From an uncultured Eggerthella sp. (GTDB lineage: Bacteria > Actinomycetota > Coriobacteriia > Coriobacteriales > Eggerthellaceae): DNA of 52,458 nt. A program made the translations under genes and the position numbers. Below, piece after piece: positions 26,248 to 34,810 of this stretch. Numbering within the stretch: the first letter of the stretch is position 1; the number at the start of each line of letters is the position of its first letter. The notes below the pieces were generated by a model. The model ran no database searches and was not told where the DNA came from. It saw only the letters and a list, made by a program, of their open reading frames with translations. The stretch is from NCBI GenBank assembly GCA_902464295.1, contig CABQIW010000010.1:1-52458 (forward strand), in the 5' to 3' direction.

Positions 26248-27545
26248 ACAACGTGGGGAAATACTATTCTTCCCAAGCAGGGCGTGCAGGCCAGACAGTC
26301 TTCCGCTTCGCGGCAACTTTCGTGGACTCCATCAGCCCTGAAGCGCTCCAGCGCGCACTCGATCGAAGTATTGCGCTCTTTCCTGGCTTCAACGTGAAAT
26401 TACGCAGCGGACTGTTCTGGCACTACCTTGAACCAGCCGACGAAGTTCCGCAGGTAGAACCTGAACGCTTGCCGATCTGCGCTGGGCTCCATGCCGATCT
26501 CAATAGCGTGCTCATGCGCGTGACCTACTTCCGCCACCGCATCAACTTGGAAGTCTCGCACATGATCTCGGATGGGCGCGGTACGCTCGAGTTCTTCAAA
26601 ACGCTGCTCAATACCTATGTCGAAGAGCGCTACCATGCCACGCCAGCCCTTCCGAGCGAGCCAGCATCCACGCCTGAACGACGCAACGAAGACAGCTACA
26701 CGACCAACTACGAGCGCTCGAAAGCAGGTGCGACCGAATCGGAGAAGGTCTACCACTTGTTCGGTTGGAAGAACACCGCTGAACCCACGTTCATGGAATA
26801 CCATCTTTCAGCAAGCGCGGTTCACAGCGCTGCGAAGGATATGGGCGTGAGCGTGACATCGCTCGTGATCGCAGCGGCCATCGTTGCTATCCGCGCCACG
26901 ATGCCTCCTGCAAAGCGCGATCGCGCGATCCGCATGGATGTCCCGGTCGATCTGCGCGCGATCTTCGGATCGGAAACGCTGCGTAACTTCTTCGGGCTTG
27001 CGTTCGTCAGCTATACTCCCGGCAGTTCGGATGCCTCGCTCGAAGATATCGCACATCTCGTGCAAACGCAGCTCAAGACCGGCACCGAGCCAGAGGTGCT
27101 CAAGCGACGCATGAATCGCATGCTCAAGATCGAGAAGAATCCCTTCATCTCGCATGCCCCGCTCTTCTTGAAGGACGGCGCGCTCATGTTCGCGAACTGG
27201 ATGGCAGCGCAAGAGGTCACCACCACGGTATCGAGCATCGGGCGCATCACGCTCGATCCTGCGACCGAGCCCTACGTATCCGATATCAACGTCTCAACTT
27301 CGACCCACGGAATGAACTTCCTTTTCTGCACGTTCAAGGATGTGCTGAGCATCGTGGTCTCGAGCGTCTACGTGCGTCACGATGTGATGCGCAACTTCTG
27401 CCGCGTTTTCACCGACTTGGGGATCGAAGGGGTGATCAGCGTGAACAAGACTTCTGGTCAGGTAGATAGCGAACTCACCCAAGCTCACTTCGAACAGCTC
27501 TCCCGCCGCATCGCCGAAGAGCGCAGACAAGGGAGCAAACGATGA
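26220..27545 (+). CDS. condensation-domain-like acyltransferase
   Basis: The 441-residue protein resembles the CoA-dependent acyltransferase superfamily that includes condensation domains, alcohol acetyltransferases and WS/DGAT-like enzymes. The catalytic signature HxxxDG is seen as His114-Met-Ile-Ser-Asp118-Gly in LEVSHMISDGRG. The start WYRLDNVGKYY fits the conserved LDN opening of alcohol-acetyltransferase-type members. A DFGW-like motif is not obvious. No carrier protein is encoded nearby, so a free acyl-CoA donor is more likely than a peptide-synthetase role. Overlap with the hydrolase gene argues for joint function. Confidence 0.75.
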   Translation: MARTPWYRLDNVGKYYSSQAGRAGQTVFRFAATFVDSISPEALQRALDRSIALFPGFNVKLRSGLFWHYLEPADEVPQVEPERLPICAGLHADLNSVLMRVTYFRHRINLEVSHMISDGRGTLEFFKTLLNTYVEERYHATPALPSEPASTPERRNEDSYTTNYERSKAGATESEKVYHLFGWKNTAEPTFMEYHLSASAVHSAAKDMGVSVTSLVIAAAIVAIRATMPPAKRDRAIRMDVPVDLRAIFGSETLRNFFGLAFVSYTPGSSDASLEDIAHLVQTQLKTGTEPEVLKRRMNRMLKIEKNPFISHAPLFLKDGALMFANWMAAQEVTTTVSSIGRITLDPATEPYVSDINVSTSTHGMNFLFCTFKDVLSIVVSSVYVRHDVMRNFCRVFTDLGIEGVISVNKTSGQVDSELTQAHFEQLSRRIAEERRQGSKR

Positions 27546-27579
27546 AGAACGCGCACACAAGCGACAAAAGGAGAAGGCC

Positions 27580-28236
27580 ATGAGACACTGCCCCTCCTGT
27601 CATATCGATTTTACGGGCGTGCTCGACCGCTGCCCTCTGTGTGGAAGCAAGCTCGAAGGAACGCCTGAGGGCATGATATTCCCCGAAAACGAGCTCGCGC
27701 GCACCAAGAAGCTTGCAAAGCGCTCTATGATCGCGCTCACGTTCGCCGCGCTCGGGCTCGTGGCGTTCCTCTGTGTGCGCACGCATGCATCAGCCCTAAC
27801 TTGGATCGCTTCCTTTGCTGCGGTGATCGTAAACTACATCTTCATCCGCAACGTGGTCGTGCACTCCCCCAGCTTTCTCCGTATCATCGAGCGCTACTTC
27901 CTCGTGGTGATGGCGCTCGCGCTCTTGTTGCTGCTCGCAACGGGCGATAGCCGCCTGGCCACCTATGTCGTTCCCGCGCTCACGCTCGTTGCGCTTTTCT
28001 TCAACGGCGTGCTCGTGGCGGTGTTCCGCAATGGATTCGTGCAGGGTTACGCGAAGTATCTGCTATTCAATTTCGTGCTCGGCATGGTGCCCCTCGTTCT
28101 GCTCGCAACAGGGCTGGTGAGCCAGCCGGCGCTCTCGATCGCGAGTGGCGTGGTTTCGGGATTGCTCTTGGTATTGCTGCTCGTGCTCACGCGCAAGCAG
28201 CTCTTCTCTGAGATGCAGAAGCTCTTCCATCGCTAA
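27580..28236 (+). CDS. zinc-ribbon membrane protein (DUF6320-like)
   Basis: The 218-residue protein opens with a zinc ribbon of two CxxC pairs (Cys4/Cys7 and Cys18/Cys21, MRHCPSC and CPLC), then about six membrane helices from residue 47 to 208. This architecture fits the DUF6320 family as I remember it, which is often found beside an alpha/beta hydrolase and an acyltransferase of the kind seen here. Function is unknown; it may be the membrane platform of that trio. AGGAGAAGG lies before the ATG. It is the last gene of the operon and is followed by structured repeat A. Confidence 0.8.
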   Translation: MRHCPSCHIDFTGVLDRCPLCGSKLEGTPEGMIFPENELARTKKLAKRSMIALTFAALGLVAFLCVRTHASALTWIASFAAVIVNYIFIRNVVVHSPSFLRIIERYFLVVMALALLLLLATGDSRLATYVVPALTLVALFFNGVLVAVFRNGFVQGYAKYLLFNFVLGMVPLVLLATGLVSQPALSIASGVVSGLLLVLLLVLTRKQLFSEMQKLFHR

Positions 28237-28282
28237 AATGAGAGACAACAGAACCACTATGTAGCATTCGGACATTTAGCTG

Positions 28283-28450
28283 CATCTGCATCAGTGGAGA
28301 GGGTGGGGCTAAGAAGTGACTCTTTGCCGACTAATTTAATCAGTAATAAAACCCGAGCAAAGCAGCGACGCACGAGCGAACCAGCTTAGCTGATTCGTGA
28401 GCAGGGAAGCGGGTCATCTTCGTGCCTCGCCCTCTCTGCTGGTGCAGATG
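28283..28450 (+). ncRNA. structured repeat element, copy A (candidate structured RNA)
   Basis: A 168-base element without coding frame. Its ends (28283-28309 and 28424-28450) pair over 27 positions with no mismatch if five G-U pairs are allowed, which holds only for RNA made from the plus strand. Inside, CTTTGC and GCAAAG can pair, and a hairpin lies at 28377-28397. A second copy at 49720-49876 in opposite orientation shares blocks of 19 (28316-28334) and 34 (28342-28375) identical bases and has changed stem sequences that keep pairing. It follows the zinc-ribbon gene by 46 bases and could be a processed 3' product, an independent RNA, or a small non-autonomous mobile element. Confidence 0.6.
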
Positions 28451-28496
28451 AGTGAGTTTTGCCTATAGCGAAACTCACAAACAGGGTAGCACATCG

Positions 28497-29885
28497 TTAC
28501 CGGACCCTTCGGCCTACCCCTTGCTCGCAAGATGAAACTTCAGTGTGGCTTGAGAGATCTTGCCTGTTCAAGCTCGAACGAATGCGCAAGTACTCCCAAA
28601 CCAGCAGCACGAAGAGCAGCGTCATCACGATCAAATATCCGATCACCGCACCTGGCAACCCCGTAAAGATGACGAGCAGCGTAGGCACGAACAGCGAGAA
28701 ACCGAGCGTGATGACGTAGAGCTTCGTCACGTCTTTCTGGCGACGCATGATCGTGATGGTCTGGTAGAGAAAATCGATCGCTGCGGTCACGCCACCAGCT
28801 GCCAGCATGATGTAGCTCAGTCCCCTGAACTGCTCGAAATCGATGCCATAGAGGAAGCTCATGATAGGAATGCCGATCCAGGCCATGATCCCGACATTCA
28901 CCACGGTGAGCACGATGATGAGCACGAAGATGCCAAGGATGATCAGATCGAAGCGACGGCGTTTCGCCGGATCGTTCCACACGTTCGCCATACGCACAAG
29001 AAGCGGCTTGTAGACCAGCTGCACGGTGAGCAAGATGCCCTGCGCAGGGAAATAGAGCGCATTGAAGTAAAGCTGATTATCGTAGGAGAGCGTGCCTTCC
29101 ATCACAAACTTCGGCATGTTATCGATGACCGCATAGAGGAAGAGCGCCACGAAGAGCGGTGCGCAATTCTTGAAGAGCTGCCCGATCGAGGCTGCGCTCC
29201 ATGAGCGTTCCTTCGGCGTCTCCAAGAGCGTGAGCGGGAAGGTGACCACCACAAAGGTTACCGCCGCAGCGATAGCCATGCCGATACAGGCGACGATCAT
29301 GTTGCGTGTGATGAGCAGCAGAATCGAGAACACAACGAGTGCCGCTACCGAGCGAATGGCCTGTGAAATACCTGCCAGGTAGAGCTTATCGACCTGCTGG
29401 AGACGGCCTTCGTACACATCTGCCAGTCCGTCGACCATACGGTAGAGATACACGCCGATCGAGATATAGAACATAGTGTTATCGTAGCCACGGATCTGGC
29501 AATAGATCGCCCCGACTGCCACCATGACCACGCAGGTGATCCAACGGTTGATCTGGTAATCCATGAACGTGTGCTTCTCGTTCACATCCGAGACCTGATA
29601 GGTGCGCACACCGAAATTCGCCAGGATCATGAGCAGCGTGCCGGTAACGAAAGCCATCGAGAACATGCCTGCCTGCTCGGCACCGACCAGCTGCGTGGCG
29701 ATGATGGTGAGGATCGGGAAGACCATGCCCCACGCGCCCACGCCAACCGTATTCCAGATGAAATCGCGCGTGGTGCGATGGGCGGCGTATTCCTCTTCTT
29801 GGTCAGAAAGCGAGCCTTCGGAGAGCGCTCCCATCACGCGATCGAACCACTGGTTCACCAAGCGCGCGATGAAATTCTGCTTGTG
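28497..29885 (-). CDS. polysaccharide flippase-like membrane protein (MOP superfamily)
   Basis: From the ATG at 29885 the protein has 462 residues and about 12-14 membrane helices. It resembles Wzx-type oligosaccharide or lipopolysaccharide flippases. A soluble N-terminal stretch (about 1-40) precedes the first helix. The frame continues to an ATG at 29978, adding a low-complexity basic leader; I prefer 29885 because AAGGA lies seven bases upstream, while the upper ATG has no such site. No glycosyltransferase genes are adjacent, so the exported glycan or lipid is unknown. It faces the zinc-ribbon operon tail to tail, with structured repeat A between them. Confidence 0.82.
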   Translation of the reverse strand, partial: HKQNFIARLVNQWFDRVMGALSEGSLSDQEEEYAAHRTTRDFIWNTVGVGAWGMVFPILTIIATQLVGAEQAGMFSMAFVTGTLLMILANFGVRTYQVSDVNEKHTFMDYQINRWITCVVMVAVGAIYCQIRGYDNTMFYISIGVYLYRMVDGLADVYEGRLQQVDKLYLAGISQAIRSVAALVVFSILLLITRNMIVACIGMAIAAAVTFVVVTFPLTLLETPKERSWSAASIGQLFKNCAPLFVALFLYAVIDNMPKFVMEGTLSYDNQLYFNALYFPAQGILLTVQLVYKPLLVRMANVWNDPAKRRRFDLIILGIFVLIIVLTVVNVGIMAWIGIPIMSFLYGIDFEQFRGLSYIMLAAGGVTAAIDFLYQTITIMRRQKDVTKLYVITLGFSLFVPTLLVIFTGLPGAVIGYLIVMTLLFVLLVWEYLRIRSSLNRQDLSSHTEVSSCEQGVGRRVR

Positions 29886-30102
29886 CATGCGCGGTTCCTT
29901 GCGCTGTCGCGGGGCTTCTTGCAGGCGTGGCTGCGGGGCGTGTTGCGGGCGGTCTGTTGTTCGACGATCCTTCATCATGATTAAATAATCGCACTACTTG
30001 CGCCGCTCGCGCAATGCGATCATGCGCTCTTTCAAATTCTCCAACATATCTTTACCAGGATGTAAGAAATCGTGAAATTGTGAAGGTGGAATTGTGGGCT
30101 GA

Positions 30103-30144
30103 TTGACAAGTACGATTTCATACTTTATAGTACGAAATCGTACT
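30103..30144 (+). promoter_or_regulatory. promoter with twin MarR-type operators
   Basis: The promoter is near consensus: -35 TTGACA (30103-30108), a 17-bp spacer, and -10 TATAGT (30126-30131). Two 16-bp sites of the form AGTACGA-NN-TCGTACT overlap it. One (30109-30124, one mismatch) fills the spacer; the other (30129-30144, perfect arms) covers the end of the -10 box and the start point. Their starts are 20 bp apart, two helical turns, so bound dimers would sit on one face of the DNA. This is the expected layout for autorepression by the MarR protein encoded downstream. Confidence 0.8.
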
Positions 30145-30164
30145 CATACCTTGAAAGGTGTCCT

Positions 30165-30653
30165 ATGCAGCCATCTAGTGTCTCTCAAGCATCGAACCTC
30201 ACTACCAAAGCGGTATTCGCGATCAATACGTTCTACGAAGAGGCGAACGTGATCTATCACAACATCGCAAAAAAACGCAGCTTATCCGACAGCGCTTTCG
30301 ACATCCTGTATGCGCTCTACATCGAAGATGGACAACGTCTTTCACAGCTTTGCAAGACGAGCTTCCTCTCGAAGCAAACGCTCTCATCAAGCGTGAAGCG
30401 CTTAGAAGAAGAAGGGCTCCTGCGAACCGAGCGTCAAAATAGCCGCTTCGTTCAGGTCTATCTCACTGAAGCTGGTTGGGAGTGTGCCCGCAGCTTTGTC
30501 GAGCCGGTATTCGAAGCGGAAGTGCGAGCAGTTGCAAGCCTTTCCGAAGAAGAACAAGCTGCTCTTCCCCGCTTCGTCGAGCATTATCTTGAAGCGCTCC
30601 GCAAAGAATTCGATGCGCTCGACAACAATGCGAACCGCCCACAGGACGAGTAA
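30165..30653 (+). CDS. MarR-family transcriptional repressor
   Basis: A 162-residue winged-helix regulator. The core LSDSAFDILYALYIEDGQRLSQLCKTSFLSKQTLSSSVKRLEEEGLL contains the HTH (about 58-80), and the wing follows (RTERQNSRFVQVYLTEAG). Helices at both ends form the dimer interface. It lies between its own twin operators and a MATE exporter gene, the standard arrangement for ligand-released control of efflux. AAAGGTG precedes the ATG. The inducer is unknown. Confidence 0.92.
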   Translation: MQPSSVSQASNLTTKAVFAINTFYEEANVIYHNIAKKRSLSDSAFDILYALYIEDGQRLSQLCKTSFLSKQTLSSSVKRLEEEGLLRTERQNSRFVQVYLTEAGWECARSFVEPVFEAEVRAVASLSEEEQAALPRFVEHYLEALRKEFDALDNNANRPQDE

Positions 30654-30734
30654 ACAACGTTATCAGCCAAAACCAGAAACGACGACTGAGCAACCTCACG
30701 TCGACCACCTTACGAACAAGAATCAGGACGCTCT

Positions 30735-32108
30735 ATGGCAAAATTCCTCGAAAACCATTTCACGGTAAAAAGCCTCCTCAAATTCACCTTGCCCACCATG
30801 GCGATGATGGTCTTCCCCTCGCTCTATACCGTTGTAGACGGGCTTTTCGTCTCGAATTTCATCGGGAAAACCGCACTTGCTGCGGTTAACCTGATCTGGC
30901 CAGTCATCATGATCTTCGCAGCGGTCGGTCTTATGATGGGGACGGGCGGAAGCGCGCTCGTTGCAAAAACGCGCGGCGAAGGCGATGATGAACGAGCGAA
31001 TCGCTACTTTACCATGTGCGTCATCTTCGCGGTCATCTTGAGCACCGTGCTTGGCGTGGTCGGCCAGATCATCATGGAACCGCTGATCATAGCGCTGGGC
31101 GCAAGCGGAGACTTGCTCGAACAAACGCTCATCTATGGCCGGTGGATCATGGCCGTGCTACCCTTCTTTGCGCTCCAATTCGCTTTCCAGATTCTCTTCT
31201 CGACCGCAGGCAAGCCTTCGCTCGGATTCGCGGTAACCGTTATCGCAGGACTGACGAATGTCGTGTTCGACTGGCTCTTCATCTGCATATTCGGCTGGTC
31301 GGTAGCAGGAGCAGCAGCCGCCACTGCACTCGGTCAGATAGTTGGTGGCGTGATACCGCTTATCTATTTCGCACGGAAGAACGAAAGTCATCTGCGCTTC
31401 GTGCGCACGAAGCTCGAATGGCGGCCTTTGGGAAAGGCATGCCTGAACGGCTCATCAGAGTTGGTCTCGAACATCGCCACCAGTCTGGTCGCCACCCTCT
31501 ACAACTTCCAGCTGTTGCGCTATATCGGTGAGAACGGGGTGGCCGCCTACAGCGTGATCGGCTATACCGCCATGATCTTCGCTGCGATCCTGATGGGTTA
31601 CGCGATGGGCTCATCGCCGCTGATGAGCTACCAATACGGCGCTGGCAACAAGCGCGAGATGCGCAACATCATGATGAAGAGCTTGAAGATCATCGGAGTG
31701 TTTTCGATCGTGATGTTCGCCGCTGCCGAAGCGCTCGCACCAGCGCTGTCTTACATCTTCGTGAGCTACGATCCTGAACTCTTGGATTTCACCGTGCAAG
31801 CGTATCGCCTCTATGCGTTGGCGTTCCTCCTGATGGGCATCCCGATCTACGGCTCGGCGTTCTTCACCTCGCTGAACAATGGACTTATCTCTGCCTTGAT
31901 CGCATTCCTCCGTACACTCGTATTCGAATGCGGTGCAGTGCTGATCCTGCCGCTCATCTGGGGAATCGATGGTATTTGGCTTTCAGTATCGATCGCTGAG
32001 CTGTGCGCCGCTATCATAGCCGTCACTTTCATGATCGCGCTGCGTAATCGCTACGGATACAGCAAGAAAAGCCTGACCTCGCACAAGAACACCGAAGCCG
32101 CAAGCTAG
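30735..32108 (+). CDS. MATE-family multidrug efflux transporter
   Basis: A 457-residue membrane protein with twelve predicted helices in two halves, typical for MATE (NorM/DinF-like) cation-coupled exporters. The opening FTLPTMAMMVFPSLYTVVDGLFV and the second-half repeat around SELVSNIATSLVATLYNFQLLRYIGENGVAAYSV are characteristic. It follows marR by 81 bases with no terminator between and should be repressed with it. Likely substrates are cationic drugs or dyes, but the sequence does not show which. Confidence 0.92.
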   Translation: MAKFLENHFTVKSLLKFTLPTMAMMVFPSLYTVVDGLFVSNFIGKTALAAVNLIWPVIMIFAAVGLMMGTGGSALVAKTRGEGDDERANRYFTMCVIFAVILSTVLGVVGQIIMEPLIIALGASGDLLEQTLIYGRWIMAVLPFFALQFAFQILFSTAGKPSLGFAVTVIAGLTNVVFDWLFICIFGWSVAGAAAATALGQIVGGVIPLIYFARKNESHLRFVRTKLEWRPLGKACLNGSSELVSNIATSLVATLYNFQLLRYIGENGVAAYSVIGYTAMIFAAILMGYAMGSSPLMSYQYGAGNKREMRNIMMKSLKIIGVFSIVMFAAAEALAPALSYIFVSYDPELLDFTVQAYRLYALAFLLMGIPIYGSAFFTSLNNGLISALIAFLRTLVFECGAVLILPLIWGIDGIWLSVSIAELCAAIIAVTFMIALRNRYGYSKKSLTSHKNTEAAS

Positions 32109-32139
32109 CCAATCTGCGCATGATCGCACAGAGACAGAG

Positions 32140-32274
32140 CTGGATTCGAAGGTAGAAGCCAAACAGGATCCGAGCTTGTTCTTCTCTGCCGTCTTGCCGC
32201 TCCGCCGTTTCTTCTGCTACCTACTGTTCGTCTCACTCGGCTTTTCACTCAGATGTTCGGAGTTCATGATCGTT
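32140..32274 (+). pseudogene. N-terminal fragment of an MFS transporter gene
   Basis: The plus-strand frame here encodes a stretch ending FVSLGFSLRCSEFMIVDR, which closely matches the first helix of the intact MFS protein at 36834 (FVLLGFSLGCSEFVVIGIE). The likeness stops after about 30 residues, and the frame then runs antisense into the C-terminus of the ABC-2 permease gene. There is no proper start signal. It is best read as the remnant of a paralogous MFS gene, cut when the ABC-2 operon was inserted or by a deletion. Confidence 0.6.
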
Positions 32275-32299
32275 GACAGGCCGCAGGTTTACTGGCGAA

Positions 32300-33532
32300 C
32301 TAAAGCACCGCTTCAGCGCCGCGGTTGCCCCCTGCTTCAGCGGTTTGCGTGCGCTTCTTCGCCGCAACAAGTCCCACACAGAAGAAAGCAAGGGCGAAAA
32401 GCGCCATCACGCCGAGCGCGATGAAGAGCACGCTTGCTTGCGCGCCTGCCGCACCCGTGTAAAGATCGGCAACCGCCTGACATGCCTGCGTATACCAAAG
32501 ACCTGGTAACCAATGGGCGATATCGCGTACCACCGGTTCCATAAGGTTGATCGAGAACCATGCACCACCGAAGAACGATATCGCAAGACCGACGATGTTC
32601 CCTACCGAATTCGCCACCGCGGTATTGGCGCCGAGCATGCCGAGCATGAATCCGATGGATGCAGGAATGAGTGAGAAGACGAGCATCACGAGCGCGATCG
32701 CCGCCATGCCACCTGCCCCGAGCTGCGCAACTCCTTCGGAGAAGAAGAGCGCACCGAGCACGAGCACCCACGCGACCGAAGCAAGCGCAATGGCGAGGCA
32801 GCTGAGCACCAGTTGCGCATTGAGCGATCGAAGCGGCAGCGGAGAGGAGAGATTGCGCTTGCGCACATCGCTGCGTCCGATGCGGTAGAGCAGCACACCG
32901 ATGCATACGGTGATACCGGTGAAGAGCGGATACATGCTCCACGTAAGGTAGAAGATGAGCTGGTCAAGGGGCGTATCGGACTGTTCACCCTCAAGCACCG
33001 TGCCCTGGGCCTGCTTCGATGCGAACGCGAGCGCGTCTTGCGTAAGGGCGCCAACATCGCTCGTTCCTTCGGAAAGCGCCAGCGTGTGAAGCAGCGAGGT
33101 GTATTCGTTCACGACCTCATCCACGTACGCTCCTGAAAGAGAAGAGTAGCTGATTATCGCTTCCATTTCAGGGACCTCGTCGGCATTCTTTGCTGCGAGG
33201 AAACGCTCTTCGTAGCCCTCAGGGATGATGAGCAAGTAATCCACGTGGCCCTTCGCGACCGCATCCTGAATAGCAACGCGCGTGTCCGCTACCTCGATCG
33301 CTTCCCCACCTTCCGCAAGCGCTTCGGCAAGCGAATGCGAGATGGTGCTGTTGTCGCGGTCGATGATCGAATAGGCATATTCAGCACGCTCGAACTCATC
33401 GCTTTGCCTGTCGTCGAGTGGAACAGCAGAAAAAGCGAGCACAACGCTCATGAAGCTCAAGCCAACCACATAGATAAGGGGAAAGGCGAATGATGCGCGC
33501 ATGATGCGCATGGCACACTTAAAGACTTGCAT
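32300..33532 (-). CDS. ABC-2 type transporter permease (second permease)
   Basis: A 410-residue protein of the ABC-2/YhgE-like permease type: one N-terminal helix (about 12-38), an extracytoplasmic domain (about 40-190) and a C-terminal block of six helices (about 195-395). Its 5' end overlaps the preceding permease gene by 14 bases. Together with its partner and the ATPase it would form a heterodimeric exporter, of the kind used for drugs, lipids or peptides. A tail of charged residues ends the protein. Confidence 0.88.
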   Translation of the reverse strand: MQVFKCAMRIMRASFAFPLIYVVGLSFMSVVLAFSAVPLDDRQSDEFERAEYAYSIIDRDNSTISHSLAEALAEGGEAIEVADTRVAIQDAVAKGHVDYLLIIPEGYEERFLAAKNADEVPEMEAIISYSSLSGAYVDEVVNEYTSLLHTLALSEGTSDVGALTQDALAFASKQAQGTVLEGEQSDTPLDQLIFYLTWSMYPLFTGITVCIGVLLYRIGRSDVRKRNLSSPLPLRSLNAQLVLSCLAIALASVAWVLVLGALFFSEGVAQLGAGGMAAIALVMLVFSLIPASIGFMLGMLGANTAVANSVGNIVGLAISFFGGAWFSINLMEPVVRDIAHWLPGLWYTQACQAVADLYTGAAGAQASVLFIALGVMALFALAFFCVGLVAAKKRTQTAEAGGNRGAEAVL

Positions 33533-34802
33533 AGCGTTTCCTCCTCAGCGAACGAGCGGAGAGCGCGAAGAAGATGAGCGCCATCACGAGCAGGATCGCA
33601 AGATGCCCGAACGTTTGCGCATAGGTGTCGTAATACATGGTTGCATAGAATGCTTGGCATACTTGCACGATCGGGTTGATCATATCCAGCCAAGGAGCAG
33701 CTTGCGATACGGCATCGGCGAAGTCCATCGCGAAGGTGCCATAGAGCCCCGCGAAGAGGGAAGCTACGCACACGAGCCCTGCCACGATGCCGCCTTTCGC
33801 CTGGTCGGGCACTTTCGGAATAGCAGCGAGCGCACATCCGAGCGCCGTGGCACAGAGCGAGGCAACGAGGCAGATGAGGATGCAGATGCCCACCCGATCC
33901 CCGAAGTCAACGTTGCCGATCACCACGAGGAACGCAAAGAGCACGAGCAGGCTCGCAAACGAGAGCAGCCAGCTCGCAAGCAGCGTGACGAAAGCGGTCT
34001 TGCCATGCGAAAGCGCACCGAGCGAACGACGCGCCGCAAGGGCAGATGCATTCGCGCGGATCTGCTGAAACCCGATGAGCCCGATGCTGGCACCGAAGAA
34101 CGCCGCCATGCCGAAGAGGGCGAAGTAGTAGCGCAGCGATTCACGCGGGGCATTATCGGTGACGCTTGCGCGCACAGTAGCTTCAACAGGAGCCATGAGC
34201 GTCTCGATGAATCCAGGGTTAGCGAGCGCTGCTGGATTCTTCTGCAGAGTCTCCTTGATCAGCGCCTCTTCGGCCACATAGCGATCCATGATCATCATGA
34301 GGATAGAAGGCTCCACCTCATACGCTTCGGCAGCGCTGGTGGCTTTTGCGAGCACGGTTCGCACCTCACCATCGACATACTGCACATAGCCTGCGTATTC
34401 GTCATCGGTTCCCAAGCTCTCGCGCACGAGCGCGGCAGCTTCTTCAGGCGATGACACATAGGTGATATCAAAGAGTGCGTCGTCGCCTTCACCGAGCGCT
34501 TCCATGAAGGTAGCGAATGCCTGCGTGCCGAACGATTCTTCATCGAAGGCGCTCCCAGCCTGAGCGCCTGCTTGCGCCGCTGATGCGATGTTCTCGAAGG
34601 AGAGAGCGCTGTGCTCTTCGCCCTTCGCTTGCTCTTCATCGACCACGACCACGTTCACCGAAACTGCTTCTGCACGCTCATCGAGCGCGCCGAGCATCAT
34701 CACGAACAGCGAACCGAGCACGATCGGAAAGACGAGCGTCCAGATGAGCACACCAGGTACCCTTATGAGCTGGAGCAATGAGTATTTGAAACTAGCCCAC
34801 AT
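33519..34802 (-). CDS. ABC-2 type transporter permease (first permease)
   Basis: About 427 residues from the ATG at 34802, with the same plan as its neighbour: an N-terminal helix (about 15-38), a large soluble loop (about 40-215) and six C-terminal helices. The frame can also begin at a TTG (34814) that overlaps the ATPase stop, but GAGGG five bases before the ATG favours 34802. The loop contains the acid-rich stretch EALGEGDDALFDITYVSSPEEAA. It is co-transcribed with the ATPase and the second permease. Confidence 0.88.
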   Translation of the reverse strand: MWASFKYSLLQLIRVPGVLIWTLVFPIVLGSLFVMMLGALDERAEAVSVNVVVVDEEQAKGEEHSALSFENIASAAQAGAQAGSAFDEESFGTQAFATFMEALGEGDDALFDITYVSSPEEAAALVRESLGTDDEYAGYVQYVDGEVRTVLAKATSAAEAYEVEPSILMMIMDRYVAEEALIKETLQKNPAALANPGFIETLMAPVEATVRASVTDNAPRESLRYYFALFGMAAFFGASIGLIGFQQIRANASALAARRSLGALSHGKTAFVTLLASWLLSFASLLVLFAFLVVIGNVDFGDRVGICILICLVASLCATALGCALAAIPKVPDQAKGGIVAGLVCVASLFAGLYGTFAMDFADAVSQAAPWLDMINPIVQVCQAFYATMYYDTYAQTFGHLAILLVMALIFFALSARSLRRKRYASL

Positions 34803-34810
34803 GATCGCCC

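Noticed and set aside
28452..28478. 8-bp hairpin GTGAGTTT/AAACTCAC after structured repeat A
   Set aside because: Looked like a terminator for the zinc-ribbon operon or the flippase gene, but no T-run follows on either strand.
33501..34454. Long plus-strand frame of 317 codons
   Set aside because: Antisense to the ABC-2 permease gene; rich in Arg/Glu/His as usual for shadows of membrane-protein genes.
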